From Microbacterium esteraromaticum (GTDB lineage: Bacteria; Actinomycetota; Actinomycetes; Actinomycetales; Microbacteriaceae), in the NCBI RefSeq assembly GCF_017303215.1, contig NZ_JAEMWU010000001.1, positions 868,001-932,000 of the forward strand: a stretch of 64,000 bases of DNA, written 5' to 3'. The first letter of the stretch is position 1; each line of letters opens with the position of its first letter. The translations under genes and the position numbers were made by a program. A model generated the notes under the pieces. That model made no database searches and was not told the DNA's origin. It saw only the letters and a list, made by a program, of their open reading frames with translations. Shown piece after piece: positions 1-8,223 of this stretch.

Positions 1-181
1 CGAGTCGATCGAGGTGCTCGCCCTGCTGCGCAAGCCCGAAGCGGCCAAGGTCGAGATCGACTGCAAGTACGTCGGCTTCGACATCCCGGTCGAGTTCGTC
101 GTCGGCTACGGCCTGGACTACGCCGAGCGCTACCGCAACCTGCGCGACGTCGCCGTGTTGGCACCGCACGTGTACTCCTGA
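1..181 (+). CDS. hpt: Hypoxanthine phosphoribosyltransferase, C-terminal end (partial)
   Basis: Only the last 59 codons are present; the gene begins left of the window and is read from base 2 to the TGA at 179-181. The tail contains [20 protein letters not shown] and ends LAPHVYS, the usual C-terminus of bacterial purine-salvage hypoxanthine/guanine phosphoribosyltransferases. The family transfers phosphoribose from PRPP to hypoxanthine or guanine in the cytoplasm. The catalytic PRPP loop lies outside the window, so identity rests on this tail and on the position directly before ftsH, which is the common actinobacterial order (tilS-hpt-ftsH). Confidence 0.85.
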   Translation, partial: ESIEVLALLRKPEAAKVEIDCKYVGFDIPVEFVVGYGLDYAERYRNLRDVAVLAPHVYS

Positions 182-229
182 CCGCTACGCCGTCGGTGAA
201 CGCACAGCGGCCCCCAATGGCGCGGGCGG

Positions 230-235
230 TACGCT
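230..235 (+). promoter_or_regulatory. Candidate -10 box before ftsH
   Basis: TACGCT fits the actinobacterial TANNNT -10 pattern and ends 9 bases before the ftsH ATG. Transcription from it would give a very short 5' leader. No convincing -35 box was seen. Confidence 0.4.
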
Positions 236-244
236 GAACCCATC

Positions 245-2251
245 ATGGGTGTCAAGAAGGTCTCCAAGAATCCGCTGATCTACATCGCGTTGATCGGCGT
301 TCTGCTGTTCGCCGGCTTCCTGCTGATCTCGAACCTGTCCGCGCCGAAGCAGATCACGGTGCAGCAGGGTCTCGAGCTGCTCGGCGGCAAGACGGTGACG
401 CAGGTCGTCAACACCGACGGCGACCAGCGTGTCGACCTGACCCTGTCGAAGGAGTTCGAGGGCGCGACGAACGTCCAGTTCTACTACGTGCAGGCCCGCG
501 CCGACCAGGTCGTCGAGGCGATCGACGCGGCCGGTATCGAGGCCGCCGACACCAACGACGTCGTGCCCCGCGCCACCTGGTTCGACGGCTTCCTGTCACT
601 GCTGCTGCCCCTGGTGCTGCTCGGTCTGCTGTTCTGGTGGCTGCTCTCGTCGATGCAGGGCGGCGGCAGCAAGGTCATGCAGTTCGGCAAGTCGAAGGCC
701 AAGCTCGTCAGCAAAGAGACGCCGACCGTCACCTTCGCCGACGTCGCCGGGTCTGACGAGGCCATCGAGGAACTGCACGAGATCAAGGAGTTCCTGCAGG
801 ATCCCGCCAAGTTCCAGGCGATCGGTGCGCGCATCCCCAAGGGTGTGCTGCTGTACGGCCCTCCCGGCACCGGAAAGACCCTGCTGGCCCGCGCCGTGGC
901 CGGCGAAGCCGGTGCCCCCTTCTACTCGATCTCGGGTTCGGACTTCGTCGAGATGTTCGTCGGCGTCGGTGCCTCCCGTGTGCGCGACCTGTTCACGCAG
1001 GCCAAGGAGAACGCCCCCGCGATCATCTTCATCGATGAGATCGACGCCGTCGGTCGTCACCGCGGCGCCGGCATGGGTGGCGGCAACGATGAGCGCGAGC
1101 AGACCCTGAACCAGATGCTCGTCGAGATGGACGGCTTCGACCCCAACGCCAACGTGATCGTCATCGCGGCGACCAACCGCCCCGACATCCTCGACCCCGC
1201 ACTGCTGCGCCCGGGCCGCTTCGACCGCCAGATCGGCGTTGACGCCCCCGACCTCAAGGGCCGCCAGCAGATCCTCGAGGTGCACTCCAAGGGCAAGCCG
1301 CTCTCGCAGTCGGTCGACCTCGAGGTCGTCGCCCGCAAGACCCCCGGCTTCACCGGTGCCGACCTGGCCAACGTGCTCAACGAGGCCGCGCTGCTGACCG
1401 CGCGCTCGAACGCGCAGCTGATCGACAACCGTGCCCTCGACGAGGCCATCGACCGTGTGATCGCCGGTCCTCAGCGCCGCACCCGCGTGATGAAGGACAA
1501 AGAGAAGCTCATCACCGCGTACCACGAGGGCGGACACGCGCTCGCGGCGGCCGCGATGAACTACACCGACCCGGTCACCAAGATCACCATCCTGCCCCGC
1601 GGCAAGGCACTCGGCTACACGATGGTCATGCCGCTGGACGACAAGTACTCGGTCACTCGCAACGAGCTGCAGGACCAGCTCACCTACGCGATGGGCGGCC
1701 GCGTCGCCGAAGAGCTCGTCTTCCACGACCCCACAACCGGGGCCTCCAACGACATCGAGAAGGCCACCAGCATCGCCCGCAAGATGGTCATCGAGTACGG
1801 CATGACCACCGAGCTCGGCCCGGTCAAGCTCGGCTCCGAGGGTGGCGAGCCGTTCGCCGGCCGCGACATGGGCCGCGGACGCGAGTACTCCGAGACGATC
1901 GCCGAGCGCGTCGACGCGCAGGTGCGCGCCCTCATCGAGCAGGCGCACAACGAGGCCTACCAGGTGATCAGCGCCAACCGCGACATCCTCGATCGCCTCG
2001 CCCTCGCGCTGCTCGAAGAGGAGACCCTCGACCACAACCGCATCGCCGAGATCTTCACCGAGGTGCGCAAGCTGCCCGAGCGCCCACTGTGGCTCTCGAG
2101 CGAGGAGCGCCCGGTGTCGACCGTGCCGCCGATCGAGGTTCCCCGCCGTTCCGAGCAGGGCATCGCCGCGCAGACCCCCGCCGGCAACGACGCCCCGCGC
2201 GCATCCGAGGCGCCCGCCGGTGGCGGGCAGGCGCGACCCGCGACGGCGTGA
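245..2251 (+). CDS. ftsH: ATP-dependent zinc metalloprotease FtsH
   Basis: This 668-residue membrane-anchored AAA+ protease degrades misfolded and regulatory membrane and cytosolic proteins. Two membrane segments lie near residues 10-32 and 113-136, flanking a short extracytoplasmic domain. The AAA module has Walker A GPPGTGKT (205-212) and Walker [10 protein letters not shown] (about 260-268), then the second region of homology around [19 protein letters not shown]. The peptidase domain carries the zinc motif HEGGH (427-431) with a likely third ligand in SNDIEKAT (Asp503). The C-terminus is a low-complexity Pro/Ala-rich tail. Length and domains are those of a normal, complete FtsH. It sits between hpt and folE. 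Confidence 0.98.
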   Translation: MGVKKVSKNPLIYIALIGVLLFAGFLLISNLSAPKQITVQQGLELLGGKTVTQVVNTDGDQRVDLTLSKEFEGATNVQFYYVQARADQVVEAIDAAGIEAADTNDVVPRATWFDGFLSLLLPLVLLGLLFWWLLSSMQGGGSKVMQFGKSKAKLVSKETPTVTFADVAGSDEAIEELHEIKEFLQDPAKFQAIGARIPKGVLLYGPPGTGKTLLARAVAGEAGAPFYSISGSDFVEMFVGVGASRVRDLFTQAKENAPAIIFIDEIDAVGRHRGAGMGGGNDEREQTLNQMLVEMDGFDPNANVIVIAATNRPDILDPALLRPGRFDRQIGVDAPDLKGRQQILEVHSKGKPLSQSVDLEVVARKTPGFTGADLANVLNEAALLTARSNAQLIDNRALDEAIDRVIAGPQRRTRVMKDKEKLITAYHEGGHALAAAAMNYTDPVTKITILPRGKALGYTMVMPLDDKYSVTRNELQDQLTYAMGGRVAEELVFHDPTTGASNDIEKATSIARKMVIEYGMTTELGPVKLGSEGGEPFAGRDMGRGREYSETIAERVDAQVRALIEQAHNEAYQVISANRDILDRLALALLEEETLDHNRIAEIFTEVRKLPERPLWLSSEERPVSTVPPIEVPRRSEQGIAAQTPAGNDAPRASEAPAGGGQARPATA

Positions 2252-2252
2252 C

Positions 2253-2858
2253 GTGACCGTCGACAAGCCCCGCATCGAGCGACTCACCCGCGAACTGCTC
2301 GAAGCGATCGGTGAGGACCCCGACCGGCCAGGGCTCAAGCAGACCCCCGGACGCATGGCCGAGCTGTACGCCGAGTTCTTCGCCGGCGTCAGCGAAGACC
2401 CCGCCGCGCACCTCGAACGCACCATCAGCATCTCGCGGGGCCCGGCGCCCGACACGCTGCCGTCGGGTGCCGTGCTGCTGCGCGACATCCGCTTCCGCTC
2501 GGTGTGCGAGCACCACCTGCTGCCGTTCGCGGGTGTGGCGCACCTCGCCTACCTGCCCGGTGAGCAGGTCGTCGGCCTGGGCGCGCTGGTCAAGGTCGTC
2601 GAGACCCTCGCGACCCGTCCGCAGGTGCAGGAGCGCCTGGGCGAGCAGATCGCGGATGCCATCGACGAGCACCTCGACACCCGTGGCGTGCTCGTCGTGC
2701 TCGACGCATCACACGGGTGCGTGACCATGCGCGGGGGACGCCAGCCCGTGGCATCCACCGTCACGATCGCCGCACGCGGCGCCTACACCGAGCCGATCGC
2801 CCGGGCTGAGCTGATCGCCCTGATCGGGTCGGGCGGCGCCCACGGGGTGTCGTCGTGA
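2253..2858 (+). CDS. folE: GTP cyclohydrolase I
   Basis: FolE converts GTP to 7,8-dihydroneopterin triphosphate, the first step of folate synthesis. I chose the GTG at 2253, one base after the ftsH stop, because it gives a 201-residue protein of normal length; the frame also stays open upstream to 2220 inside ftsH, but that extension looks non-native. The family signature SVCEHHLLPF is present, and the zinc ligands are probably Cys85, His88 and Cys156 (in DASHGCVTMRG). Its stop overlaps the folP start by four bases, so the fol genes are probably co-transcribed and translationally coupled. Confidence 0.97.
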   Translation: MTVDKPRIERLTRELLEAIGEDPDRPGLKQTPGRMAELYAEFFAGVSEDPAAHLERTISISRGPAPDTLPSGAVLLRDIRFRSVCEHHLLPFAGVAHLAYLPGEQVVGLGALVKVVETLATRPQVQERLGEQIADAIDEHLDTRGVLVVLDASHGCVTMRGGRQPVASTVTIAARGAYTEPIARAELIALIGSGGAHGVSS

Positions 2859-3664
2859 CCATCATCTGGGGCATCCTCAACACCACCCCCGACTCGTTCA
2901 GCGACGGCGGACGCTACGTCGACCTCGACGCCGCAGTCACCCATGCTCTCCGTCTGCGTGAGCAGGGCGCGGCAGTGATCGACGTCGGCGGCGAATCGAC
3001 CAGGCCCGGCGCCGAACGCGTGCCGGTCGCCGTCGAGCAGGCGCGCGTGCTGCCGGTCATCGAGGCGCTCGCCGACGCCGGCGTGCCGACCTCGATCGAC
3101 ACGCTCAACACCGACACCGCCGTCGCCGCCGTGCGCGCGGGCGCGCGCATCGTCAACGACGTCTCCGGCGGCCTCGCCGACGATCGGATGCTGTCGGCCA
3201 TCGCCGACCTCGACGCCGACGTCGCCCTCGGTCACTGGCGCGGGCCGTCGGCCGACATGTACGCACGGGCCCAGTACAGCCGGGTGGCCCGCGAGGTGGC
3301 ATCCGAACTGCACGAGCGCGTCACCGCCGCCGCAGCGGCGGGCATCGCGCCATCCCGAGTGATCGTCGATCCGGGCGTCGGCTTCGCGAAGTCGGGCCCG
3401 CAGAACTGGGAGCTGCTGCGCGATCTCGACGAGATCGCCGCACTCGGACACCGGGTGCTGATCGGCACCTCGCGCAAGCGGTTCCTCGGTGAGGTGCTCG
3501 GCGCGGATGCCGATGAGCAGCGCCGAGACCTCGCGACCGCGGTGACCAGCGCGCTGGCTGCCCGCGCCGGGGCCTGGGCCGTGCGCGTACACGACGTCGC
3601 CGCGACCCGCGATGCGCTCGCCGTCGCCCGCGCCTGGGAGGGAGACACGCATGACCGCCGATGA
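2855..3664 (+). CDS. folP: Dihydropteroate synthase
   Basis: FolP joins 6-hydroxymethyl-7,8-dihydropterin diphosphate to p-aminobenzoate and is the sulfonamide target. The 269-residue protein starts at GTG 2855 inside the folE stop (GTGA overlap). It has the pterin-binding signatures GILNTTPDSFSDGG (6-19) and GGESTRPGA (about 45-53), and VDPGVGFAKS in the middle of the TIM barrel, followed by GTSRKRF. It is complete and of normal length. The end overlaps folB by 14 bases. Confidence 0.97.
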   Translation: MTIIWGILNTTPDSFSDGGRYVDLDAAVTHALRLREQGAAVIDVGGESTRPGAERVPVAVEQARVLPVIEALADAGVPTSIDTLNTDTAVAAVRAGARIVNDVSGGLADDRMLSAIADLDADVALGHWRGPSADMYARAQYSRVAREVASELHERVTAAAAAGIAPSRVIVDPGVGFAKSGPQNWELLRDLDEIAALGHRVLIGTSRKRFLGEVLGADADEQRRDLATAVTSALAARAGAWAVRVHDVAATRDALAVARAWEGDTHDRR

Positions 3665-4016
3665 GATCACGCTCACCGGACTGACCGTGTTCGGTCGGCA
3701 CGGGGTGTTCGAGCACGAACGGCGCGATGGTCAGGACTTCACGATCGATCTGACCCTGCGGGTGCCGTTGGCCGGCGCCGCGGCATCCGACGACGTCACC
3801 GACACCGTGCACTACGGCGAACTCGCCGATCGGGTCGCCGCGATCGTCGCCGGCGAACCCGTGAACCTCATCGAGACGCTCGCGCAGCGCATCGCCGACG
3901 CCGCGCTCGAAGACGCGCGCGTCGAGCATGTCACCGTCACTGTGCACAAGCCGCATGCCCCGATCGCCCAGACGTTCACCGACGTCTCGGTGACTGTGCG
4001 CCGGGGGAGGGCCTGA
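3651..4016 (+). CDS. folB: Dihydroneopterin aldolase
   Basis: FolB cleaves 7,8-dihydroneopterin to 6-hydroxymethyl-7,8-dihydropterin and glycolaldehyde. The ATG at 3651 gives 121 residues, the normal FolB length, and is preceded by a GGGAGGGAG ribosome-binding region; the frame is open further upstream within folP but that part is not FolB-like. Family features seen are ITLTGLTVFGRHGVFEHER at the N-terminus, the VHYGELADRV stretch and the C-terminal VTVHKPHAPI with the conserved lysine. It overlaps folP by 14 bases, and its TGA shares an A with the folK ATG. Confidence 0.95.
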   Translation: MTADEITLTGLTVFGRHGVFEHERRDGQDFTIDLTLRVPLAGAAASDDVTDTVHYGELADRVAAIVAGEPVNLIETLAQRIADAALEDARVEHVTVTVHKPHAPIAQTFTDVSVTVRRGRA

Positions 4017-4552
4017 TGGATCGTCGCCTCACCCACCTGGAGGGGATGCCCGATCCGCGACCGGGCAGGGAGCCCGAGGTCGCGGTCATCGCCCTCGGTT
4101 CGAACGAGGGTGATCGCGGCGAGATGCTGCGCAGCGCCGCCGAGCGGCTGCGGCGCCTGCCCCTGGTCGACGCGTTGCGCATGTCGGAGCCGATCGAGAC
4201 CGTCGCCATCCGCCCCGACGGCCCCGACCCCGATGCGCCCCCGTACTTGAACGCTGCGGCGCTGATGACGACGAGACTCGCGCCATCCGTGCTGCTGGGC
4301 ATGCTGCACGCCGTTGAAGAGGAACAGGGGCGCGTGCGCAGGCAGCGCTGGGGCGATCGCACCCTTGACCTCGATCTGATCGCCTACGGCGACTTCGTCA
4401 GCACCGCCGCGCACCTGATGGTGCCGCACCCGCGTGCCGCCGAGCGGCTCTTCGTGCTCGAACCCTGGCTCAGCCTCGACCCCGAGGCCGTGCTGCCCGG
4501 GGCCGGTCGGGTCGACGAACTGGTCAGGCGCCTCAAGGACGGCGGCCAGTGA
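4016..4552 (+). CDS. folK: 2-amino-4-hydroxy-6-hydroxymethyldihydropteridine diphosphokinase
   Basis: FolK transfers pyrophosphate from ATP to 6-hydroxymethyl-7,8-dihydropterin, making the FolP substrate. The 178-residue protein begins at ATG 4016. It has the N-terminal VAVIALGSNEGDR segment, the HPPK signature RWGDRTLDLDLI near residue 115, and VPHPRAAERLFVLEPW near the C-terminus. With folE, folP and folB this covers the pterin branch up to dihydropteroate. The para-aminobenzoate genes and folC are not in the window. Confidence 0.96.
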   Translation: MDRRLTHLEGMPDPRPGREPEVAVIALGSNEGDRGEMLRSAAERLRRLPLVDALRMSEPIETVAIRPDGPDPDAPPYLNAAALMTTRLAPSVLLGMLHAVEEEQGRVRRQRWGDRTLDLDLIAYGDFVSTAAHLMVPHPRAAERLFVLEPWLSLDPEAVLPGAGRVDELVRRLKDGGQ

Positions 4553-5013
4553 AGCGTACGTCCGCCGCAGTCTTGGCGGTGCTCGCCCTGCTCGGCGCGG
4601 GCGCCGGTTTCGGCTTCGACCACCTGCTGACGATCACCGGCCGTGCCACGTTCACGCCCTCGCCGTTCCTGCCGGTGCTGCTCGTGCTGATCGCCGCAGC
4701 CGTGCTGGCCCTGGCCTGGCCCGTGCGCCGCAGCACCCGCGGGGGCACGCGTATCGATCCGTTCCGTGCCGTGCGCGCGGCCACGCTGGCGCGGGCGTCG
4801 AGCCTGCTCGGCGCACTTCTGGCCGGATTCGGTACCGGCCTGCTGACGTTCCTGCTCACCCGACCGATCCCCGCGCCGGTAGGGTCGGTGGTGGCGATGA
4901 TCGCCCTCGTCGTCGGCGCGCTGGTGCTGGTCGGGGTCGCGCTCGTCGCGGAACAGTTCTGCACGCTGCCGAAGGACCCTGATGACCGAGAGCCAGACGC
5001 CCACGCCGAGTGA
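4549..5013 (+). CDS. DUF3180 family membrane protein
   Basis: A 154-residue integral membrane protein starting at GTG 4549 within the folK stop. Four hydrophobic segments are evident, roughly residues 7-27, 42-60, 85-105 and 112-132. Proteins of this kind directly after folK are typical of actinobacteria (DUF3180), and their function is not known. Translational overlap with folK and with the next gene suggests membership of the same transcript. No enzymatic motif was seen. Confidence 0.85.
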   Translation: MKRTSAAVLAVLALLGAGAGFGFDHLLTITGRATFTPSPFLPVLLVLIAAAVLALAWPVRRSTRGGTRIDPFRAVRAATLARASSLLGALLAGFGTGLLTFLLTRPIPAPVGSVVAMIALVVGALVLVGVALVAEQFCTLPKDPDDREPDAHAE

Positions 5014-5713
5014 CCCGAACCCGTTCGGCGCACCACCGGTTCCGCCGGCTGCGCCCACGGTTCCGCCGTCTGCGCCCCCGGTTCCGCCCGCGCCCGCGGC
5101 TGCAGAGGGCTCGGCACCGGCATCCGCCCCCGCCGCACCTGCACCCCCTGCCGTCCCCGCCGCGCCTGCCGCACCGGCCGCGCCGGCCGGTCTCGACGAC
5201 GGCACCTACTCCGAGCTGCGCACGCCGCGCAGTGCGTCGGCGCTCGCGCTGGACGGCACCTGGCACCAGATCTCGCCGCGCTACGTCGTCTCGCAACTGC
5301 TGCAGAACGCGCTGCTCGTGGTGGGCATCGCAGCCGCCGCGCTCGTGCTGGTGCTCGTGTTCCATCAGACCTGGGCGTGGATCCCCGCCGGCATCGTGAT
5401 TCTCATCACGCTGATCACCATGGTCATCCTGCCGCGTCAGGCCAAGGCCGTTGGCTACATGCTGCGCGCCGATGACATCGTCTTCCGTCGGGGCATCATC
5501 TGGCAGCGCATGGTCGCCGTGCCCTACGGTCGCCTGCAGCTGGTCGACATCACACACGGCCCGCTCGACCGCGCCTTCGGCGTCTCGCAGCTGAAGATGG
5601 TGACGGCCGCCGCCACCACCGGCGTGCAGATCCCCGGACTCACCCAGGCCGCTGCCGAGACGCTGCGCGACACGCTGATCGAGGTCGCCGAGACGAGGCG
5701 GACCGGCCTGTGA
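4982..5713 (+). CDS. Membrane protein with bacterial PH domain (YdbS-like)
   Basis: The 243-residue product has a long Pro/Ala-rich cytoplasmic N-terminus (about residues 5-70), two adjacent membrane segments (about 108-128 and 132-150), and a bPH2 (DUF304) domain near 155-235 with RADDIVFRRGIIWQRMVAVP and DITHGPLDRAFG. This layout matches YdbS/YvbH-type proteins. They are usually encoded in pairs and are linked to the envelope, but their role is unclear. The ATG at 4982 lies 32 bases inside the DUF3180 gene. The next gene overlaps by four bases, so the two PH proteins are probably made together. Confidence 0.85.
   Translation: MTESQTPTPSDPNPFGAPPVPPAAPTVPPSAPPVPPAPAAAEGSAPASAPAAPAPPAVPAAPAAPAAPAGLDDGTYSELRTPRSASALALDGTWHQISPRYVVSQLLQNALLVVGIAAAALVLVLVFHQTWAWIPAGIVILITLITMVILPRQAKAVGYMLRADDIVFRRGIIWQRMVAVPYGRLQLVDITHGPLDRAFGVSQLKMVTAAATTGVQIPGLTQAAAETLRDTLIEVAETRRTGL
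5037..5099 (+). repeat. Three 21-bp tandem repeats coding Pro-rich heptads
   Basis: Units begin at 5037, 5058 and 5079, each opening CGGTTCCGCC; the first two differ at only a few bases and the third is more diverged. They encode PPVPPAA-like heptads in the disordered N-terminus of the PH-domain protein, so copy number may vary between strains. Confidence 0.75.
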
Positions 5714-7479
5714 GCACTCCCTCCGCTCCCGGCCCCGAGGCATCGCCGGCACCTGCCACCGTGCTGCCCGAGGGCGGCGACTCCAGCCTCGCCGACGGTG
5801 CCTGGCACCGCATGCATCCGCTGACGCCCCTGTTCAAGGGCGGGCTGGTGCTGATCGTCGTCGCCGGCATCGTGATCTCGAACATGCGCGACCGCATCAT
5901 CAACTTCTTCGTGCAGCGGTTCGCGCCCGACGAAGTGGACTACACCGACTACCCGGGTGACCCCGTCGACTGGGTACTGGCGAACAACCTCGTGCTGCTC
6001 GCCCTGCTCATCGTCGTCGGTGTTGTGGTCGCCTTCATCATCGGCTTCTGGGTGGTATGGCGCTTTCACCAGTTCCGCATCACCGGCTCGCACGTCGAGG
6101 TGCGCAAAGGCATGCTGTTCCGTTCGCAGCGCCGCGCGCCGCTCGACCGCGTGCAGGGCGTCAACCTCACCCGCCCGTTCCCCGCGCGCCTGATCGGACT
6201 CGCCAAGGTCGAGGTTGTCGGCGCCGGGGCCGACTCGAACGTCGACCTGGAATACCTCGCGACGGCCAAGGCCGAATCCGTGCGGGCCGATATTCTGCGT
6301 CTCGCCTCCGGCGCCCGCTCGGCACGCCTGGCGGCCGCCGGAGGACCGGCGGCCGCGTCAGCGGGTCACGGCGGCGTGCGCGAACAGCTCGTGGGGTCGA
6401 TGAACGCCGGCGTCGCCGGCATGATCGAGGGCGTCGACCTGGCCGATGTCGCGCCCGAGAGCGTCGTGAAGATCCCCACCGGACGACTGGTCGGATCCCA
6501 ACTGATCTCGGCCGCTCTGTGGGTGCTCTTCTTCGGCGGGATCTTCGTCGTCACACTCGCCGCGGCCTACTTCGGCATGACCGCCGATGGTGAGACCGGA
6601 GTCGAGATCGTCATCGCGATGGTCGGCATATCCCTCGGCATGGGTATCCCGCTGGTCATCGCCGTGGTCGGTATCACCTGGGCGCAGATCTCGCGCTCGC
6701 TGCGCTACTCGATCGCGCCGACCAGCAATGGCATCCGCCTGACGTTCGGCCTGCTCACGACGATCACCGAGACCCTGCCCCCGGGCCGCATCTTCGCCGT
6801 CTCGGTGTCGCAGTCACTGCTGTGGCGTCCGTTCGGCTGGTGGACCGTGCGCATCAACCGCATGACCGGCAAGTCGGCGTCGCAGGCGCAGTCGAGCAGC
6901 GCCCAACAGTTCAACGTCGTGCTGCCGGTCGGCAAGCGCGCCGACGTCGAGCGGGTGCTCGAACTGATCTTCCCCGACATCACCGCTGAGCAGCTTGCGC
7001 ACCTGTGGGAGCACGGGGTCATCGGCGCAGCATCCGACGACGCGTTCCGCACTGTTCCGCGACGTGCTGCCTGGCGGCACCCGTTCAGCTGGAAGCGTCA
7101 CGGCTGGGCCGTCGTGCCCGGCGCGCTGCTGCTGCGCAAGGGCTGGATGTGGCGCCAGCTGGCGATCTTCCCCCTCGCCCGCATGCAGGGCATCTCGGTG
7201 GCACAGGGACCGATCTCGCGCGCGCAGAACGTGGCCTCGATGCAGGCCCACACGGTGACCGGCCCCGTCTCGGCGACGCTGTCGGCCTTGGAACGCGACG
7301 ACGCGCAGGCACTGATCGACGAGGTCGCCCGCGCGGCGGTGGATGCTGTCACCAGCGACCACAGTCACCGCTGGGGCGAGCAGGATGCGGCGGGGAGCGC
7401 ACCGCAGCAGCCGGTCACACCGCCACAGCCGGTCGCGCCCTACCCGCCGGTGACGTCGCCGGCACCGGAGCAGAACTGA
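5710..7479 (+). CDS. Membrane protein with repeated bacterial PH domains (YdbT-like)
   Basis: A 589-residue protein starting at GTG 5710, overlapping the previous PH gene by four bases. Membrane segments lie near residues 41-58, 92-117, 264-290 and 296-325. Between and after them are bPH2/DUF304-type regions (about 120-200, 335-430 and 465-545), recognisable from repeated RxxxPLDRVQGVN-like and GRIFAVSVSQS-like strands. The C-terminal 45 residues are Pro-rich. The size and alternation of TM pairs and PH domains match YdbT, the usual partner of YdbS. No catalytic motif is present; a scaffold or envelope-sensing role is only a guess. Confidence 0.85.
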   Translation: MSTPSAPGPEASPAPATVLPEGGDSSLADGAWHRMHPLTPLFKGGLVLIVVAGIVISNMRDRIINFFVQRFAPDEVDYTDYPGDPVDWVLANNLVLLALLIVVGVVVAFIIGFWVVWRFHQFRITGSHVEVRKGMLFRSQRRAPLDRVQGVNLTRPFPARLIGLAKVEVVGAGADSNVDLEYLATAKAESVRADILRLASGARSARLAAAGGPAAASAGHGGVREQLVGSMNAGVAGMIEGVDLADVAPESVVKIPTGRLVGSQLISAALWVLFFGGIFVVTLAAAYFGMTADGETGVEIVIAMVGISLGMGIPLVIAVVGITWAQISRSLRYSIAPTSNGIRLTFGLLTTITETLPPGRIFAVSVSQSLLWRPFGWWTVRINRMTGKSASQAQSSSAQQFNVVLPVGKRADVERVLELIFPDITAEQLAHLWEHGVIGAASDDAFRTVPRRAAWRHPFSWKRHGWAVVPGALLLRKGWMWRQLAIFPLARMQGISVAQGPISRAQNVASMQAHTVTGPVSATLSALERDDAQALIDEVARAAVDAVTSDHSHRWGEQDAAGSAPQQPVTPPQPVAPYPPVTSPAPEQN

Positions 7480-7480
7480 G

Positions 7481-8182
7481 ATGGCGGCACCGGGACGCCT
7501 CGGCGTAGGCATCATCGGCGCGGGACGTGTCGGGCCCGTCATCGGGGCCGCGCTCGCGGGGGTCGGCCACGCGATCACCGGCATCACCAGCGGATCGGAT
7601 GACGACCGTGCCGCCGCGGTGCTGCCCGGCGTCCCGGTGCTCGACGCGGTCGAGATCGTGCGCCGCAGCGAGCTTGTCGTGATCGCCGTGCCGCACGCCG
7701 AGCTACCGGGGCTCGTGCAGGGCATCGCCGACGTCGGAGGTTGGCAGGTCGGTCAGCTCGTGCTGCACACCGACCCCGCCTACGGCACCGATGTGCTCGG
7801 CCCCGCTGCCGAGCGCGGCGCGATCCCGCTGGCCGTGCACCCCGCCATCACGTTCAACGGCACGTCGGTCGACCTGCGTCAGCTGCAGGCATCCTTCGCG
7901 GGCGTCACTGCACCCGCAGCCGTTCTGCCGATCGCGCAGGCGCTCGCCGTCGAGATGGGGTGCGAACCGGTGATCATCGCCGAACACGACCGCGCCGCCT
8001 ACGCCGAAGCGATCGCGACAGCATCCGAGTTCTCGCGCTCGATCGTGCAGCAGGCGACGGGCCTGCTGCGCGGTATCGGCGTAGACAATCCCGGGGGTTA
8101 TCTGTCGGCGCTGGTGTCGTCGGCGGTCGAGCGCGCGCTGCGCGATGAGTCCGACCCGCTGGGCACGCCGCCCGAGCTCTGA
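7481..8182 (+). CDS. Rossmann-fold DUF2520 protein
   Basis: The 233-residue protein has an N-terminal NAD(P)-binding signature, GIIGAGRVGPVIG (dinucleotide loop GAGRVG at 13-18), and a C-terminal helical region like the DUF2520 domain (DRAAYAEAIATASEFSRSIVQQA). Proteins with this pair resemble ketopantoate reductase or pyrroline-5-carboxylate reductase folds and are often found before panC in actinobacteria. No panC is present here. The start ATG is one base after the upstream stop, so it is probably the last gene of the fol/PH transcript. Substrate is unknown. Confidence 0.8.
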   Translation: MAAPGRLGVGIIGAGRVGPVIGAALAGVGHAITGITSGSDDDRAAAVLPGVPVLDAVEIVRRSELVVIAVPHAELPGLVQGIADVGGWQVGQLVLHTDPAYGTDVLGPAAERGAIPLAVHPAITFNGTSVDLRQLQASFAGVTAPAAVLPIAQALAVEMGCEPVIIAEHDRAAYAEAIATASEFSRSIVQQATGLLRGIGVDNPGGYLSALVSSAVERALRDESDPLGTPPEL

Positions 8183-8223
8183 CGACGCGAGCCCGAGCAA
8201 GACTTCTTCTCTGAAACGGTGCG

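Noticed and set aside
596..2488. 630-codon open frame antisense to ftsH and folE
   Set aside because: It is a GC-driven antisense frame across two clear conserved genes, with no recognisable domain.
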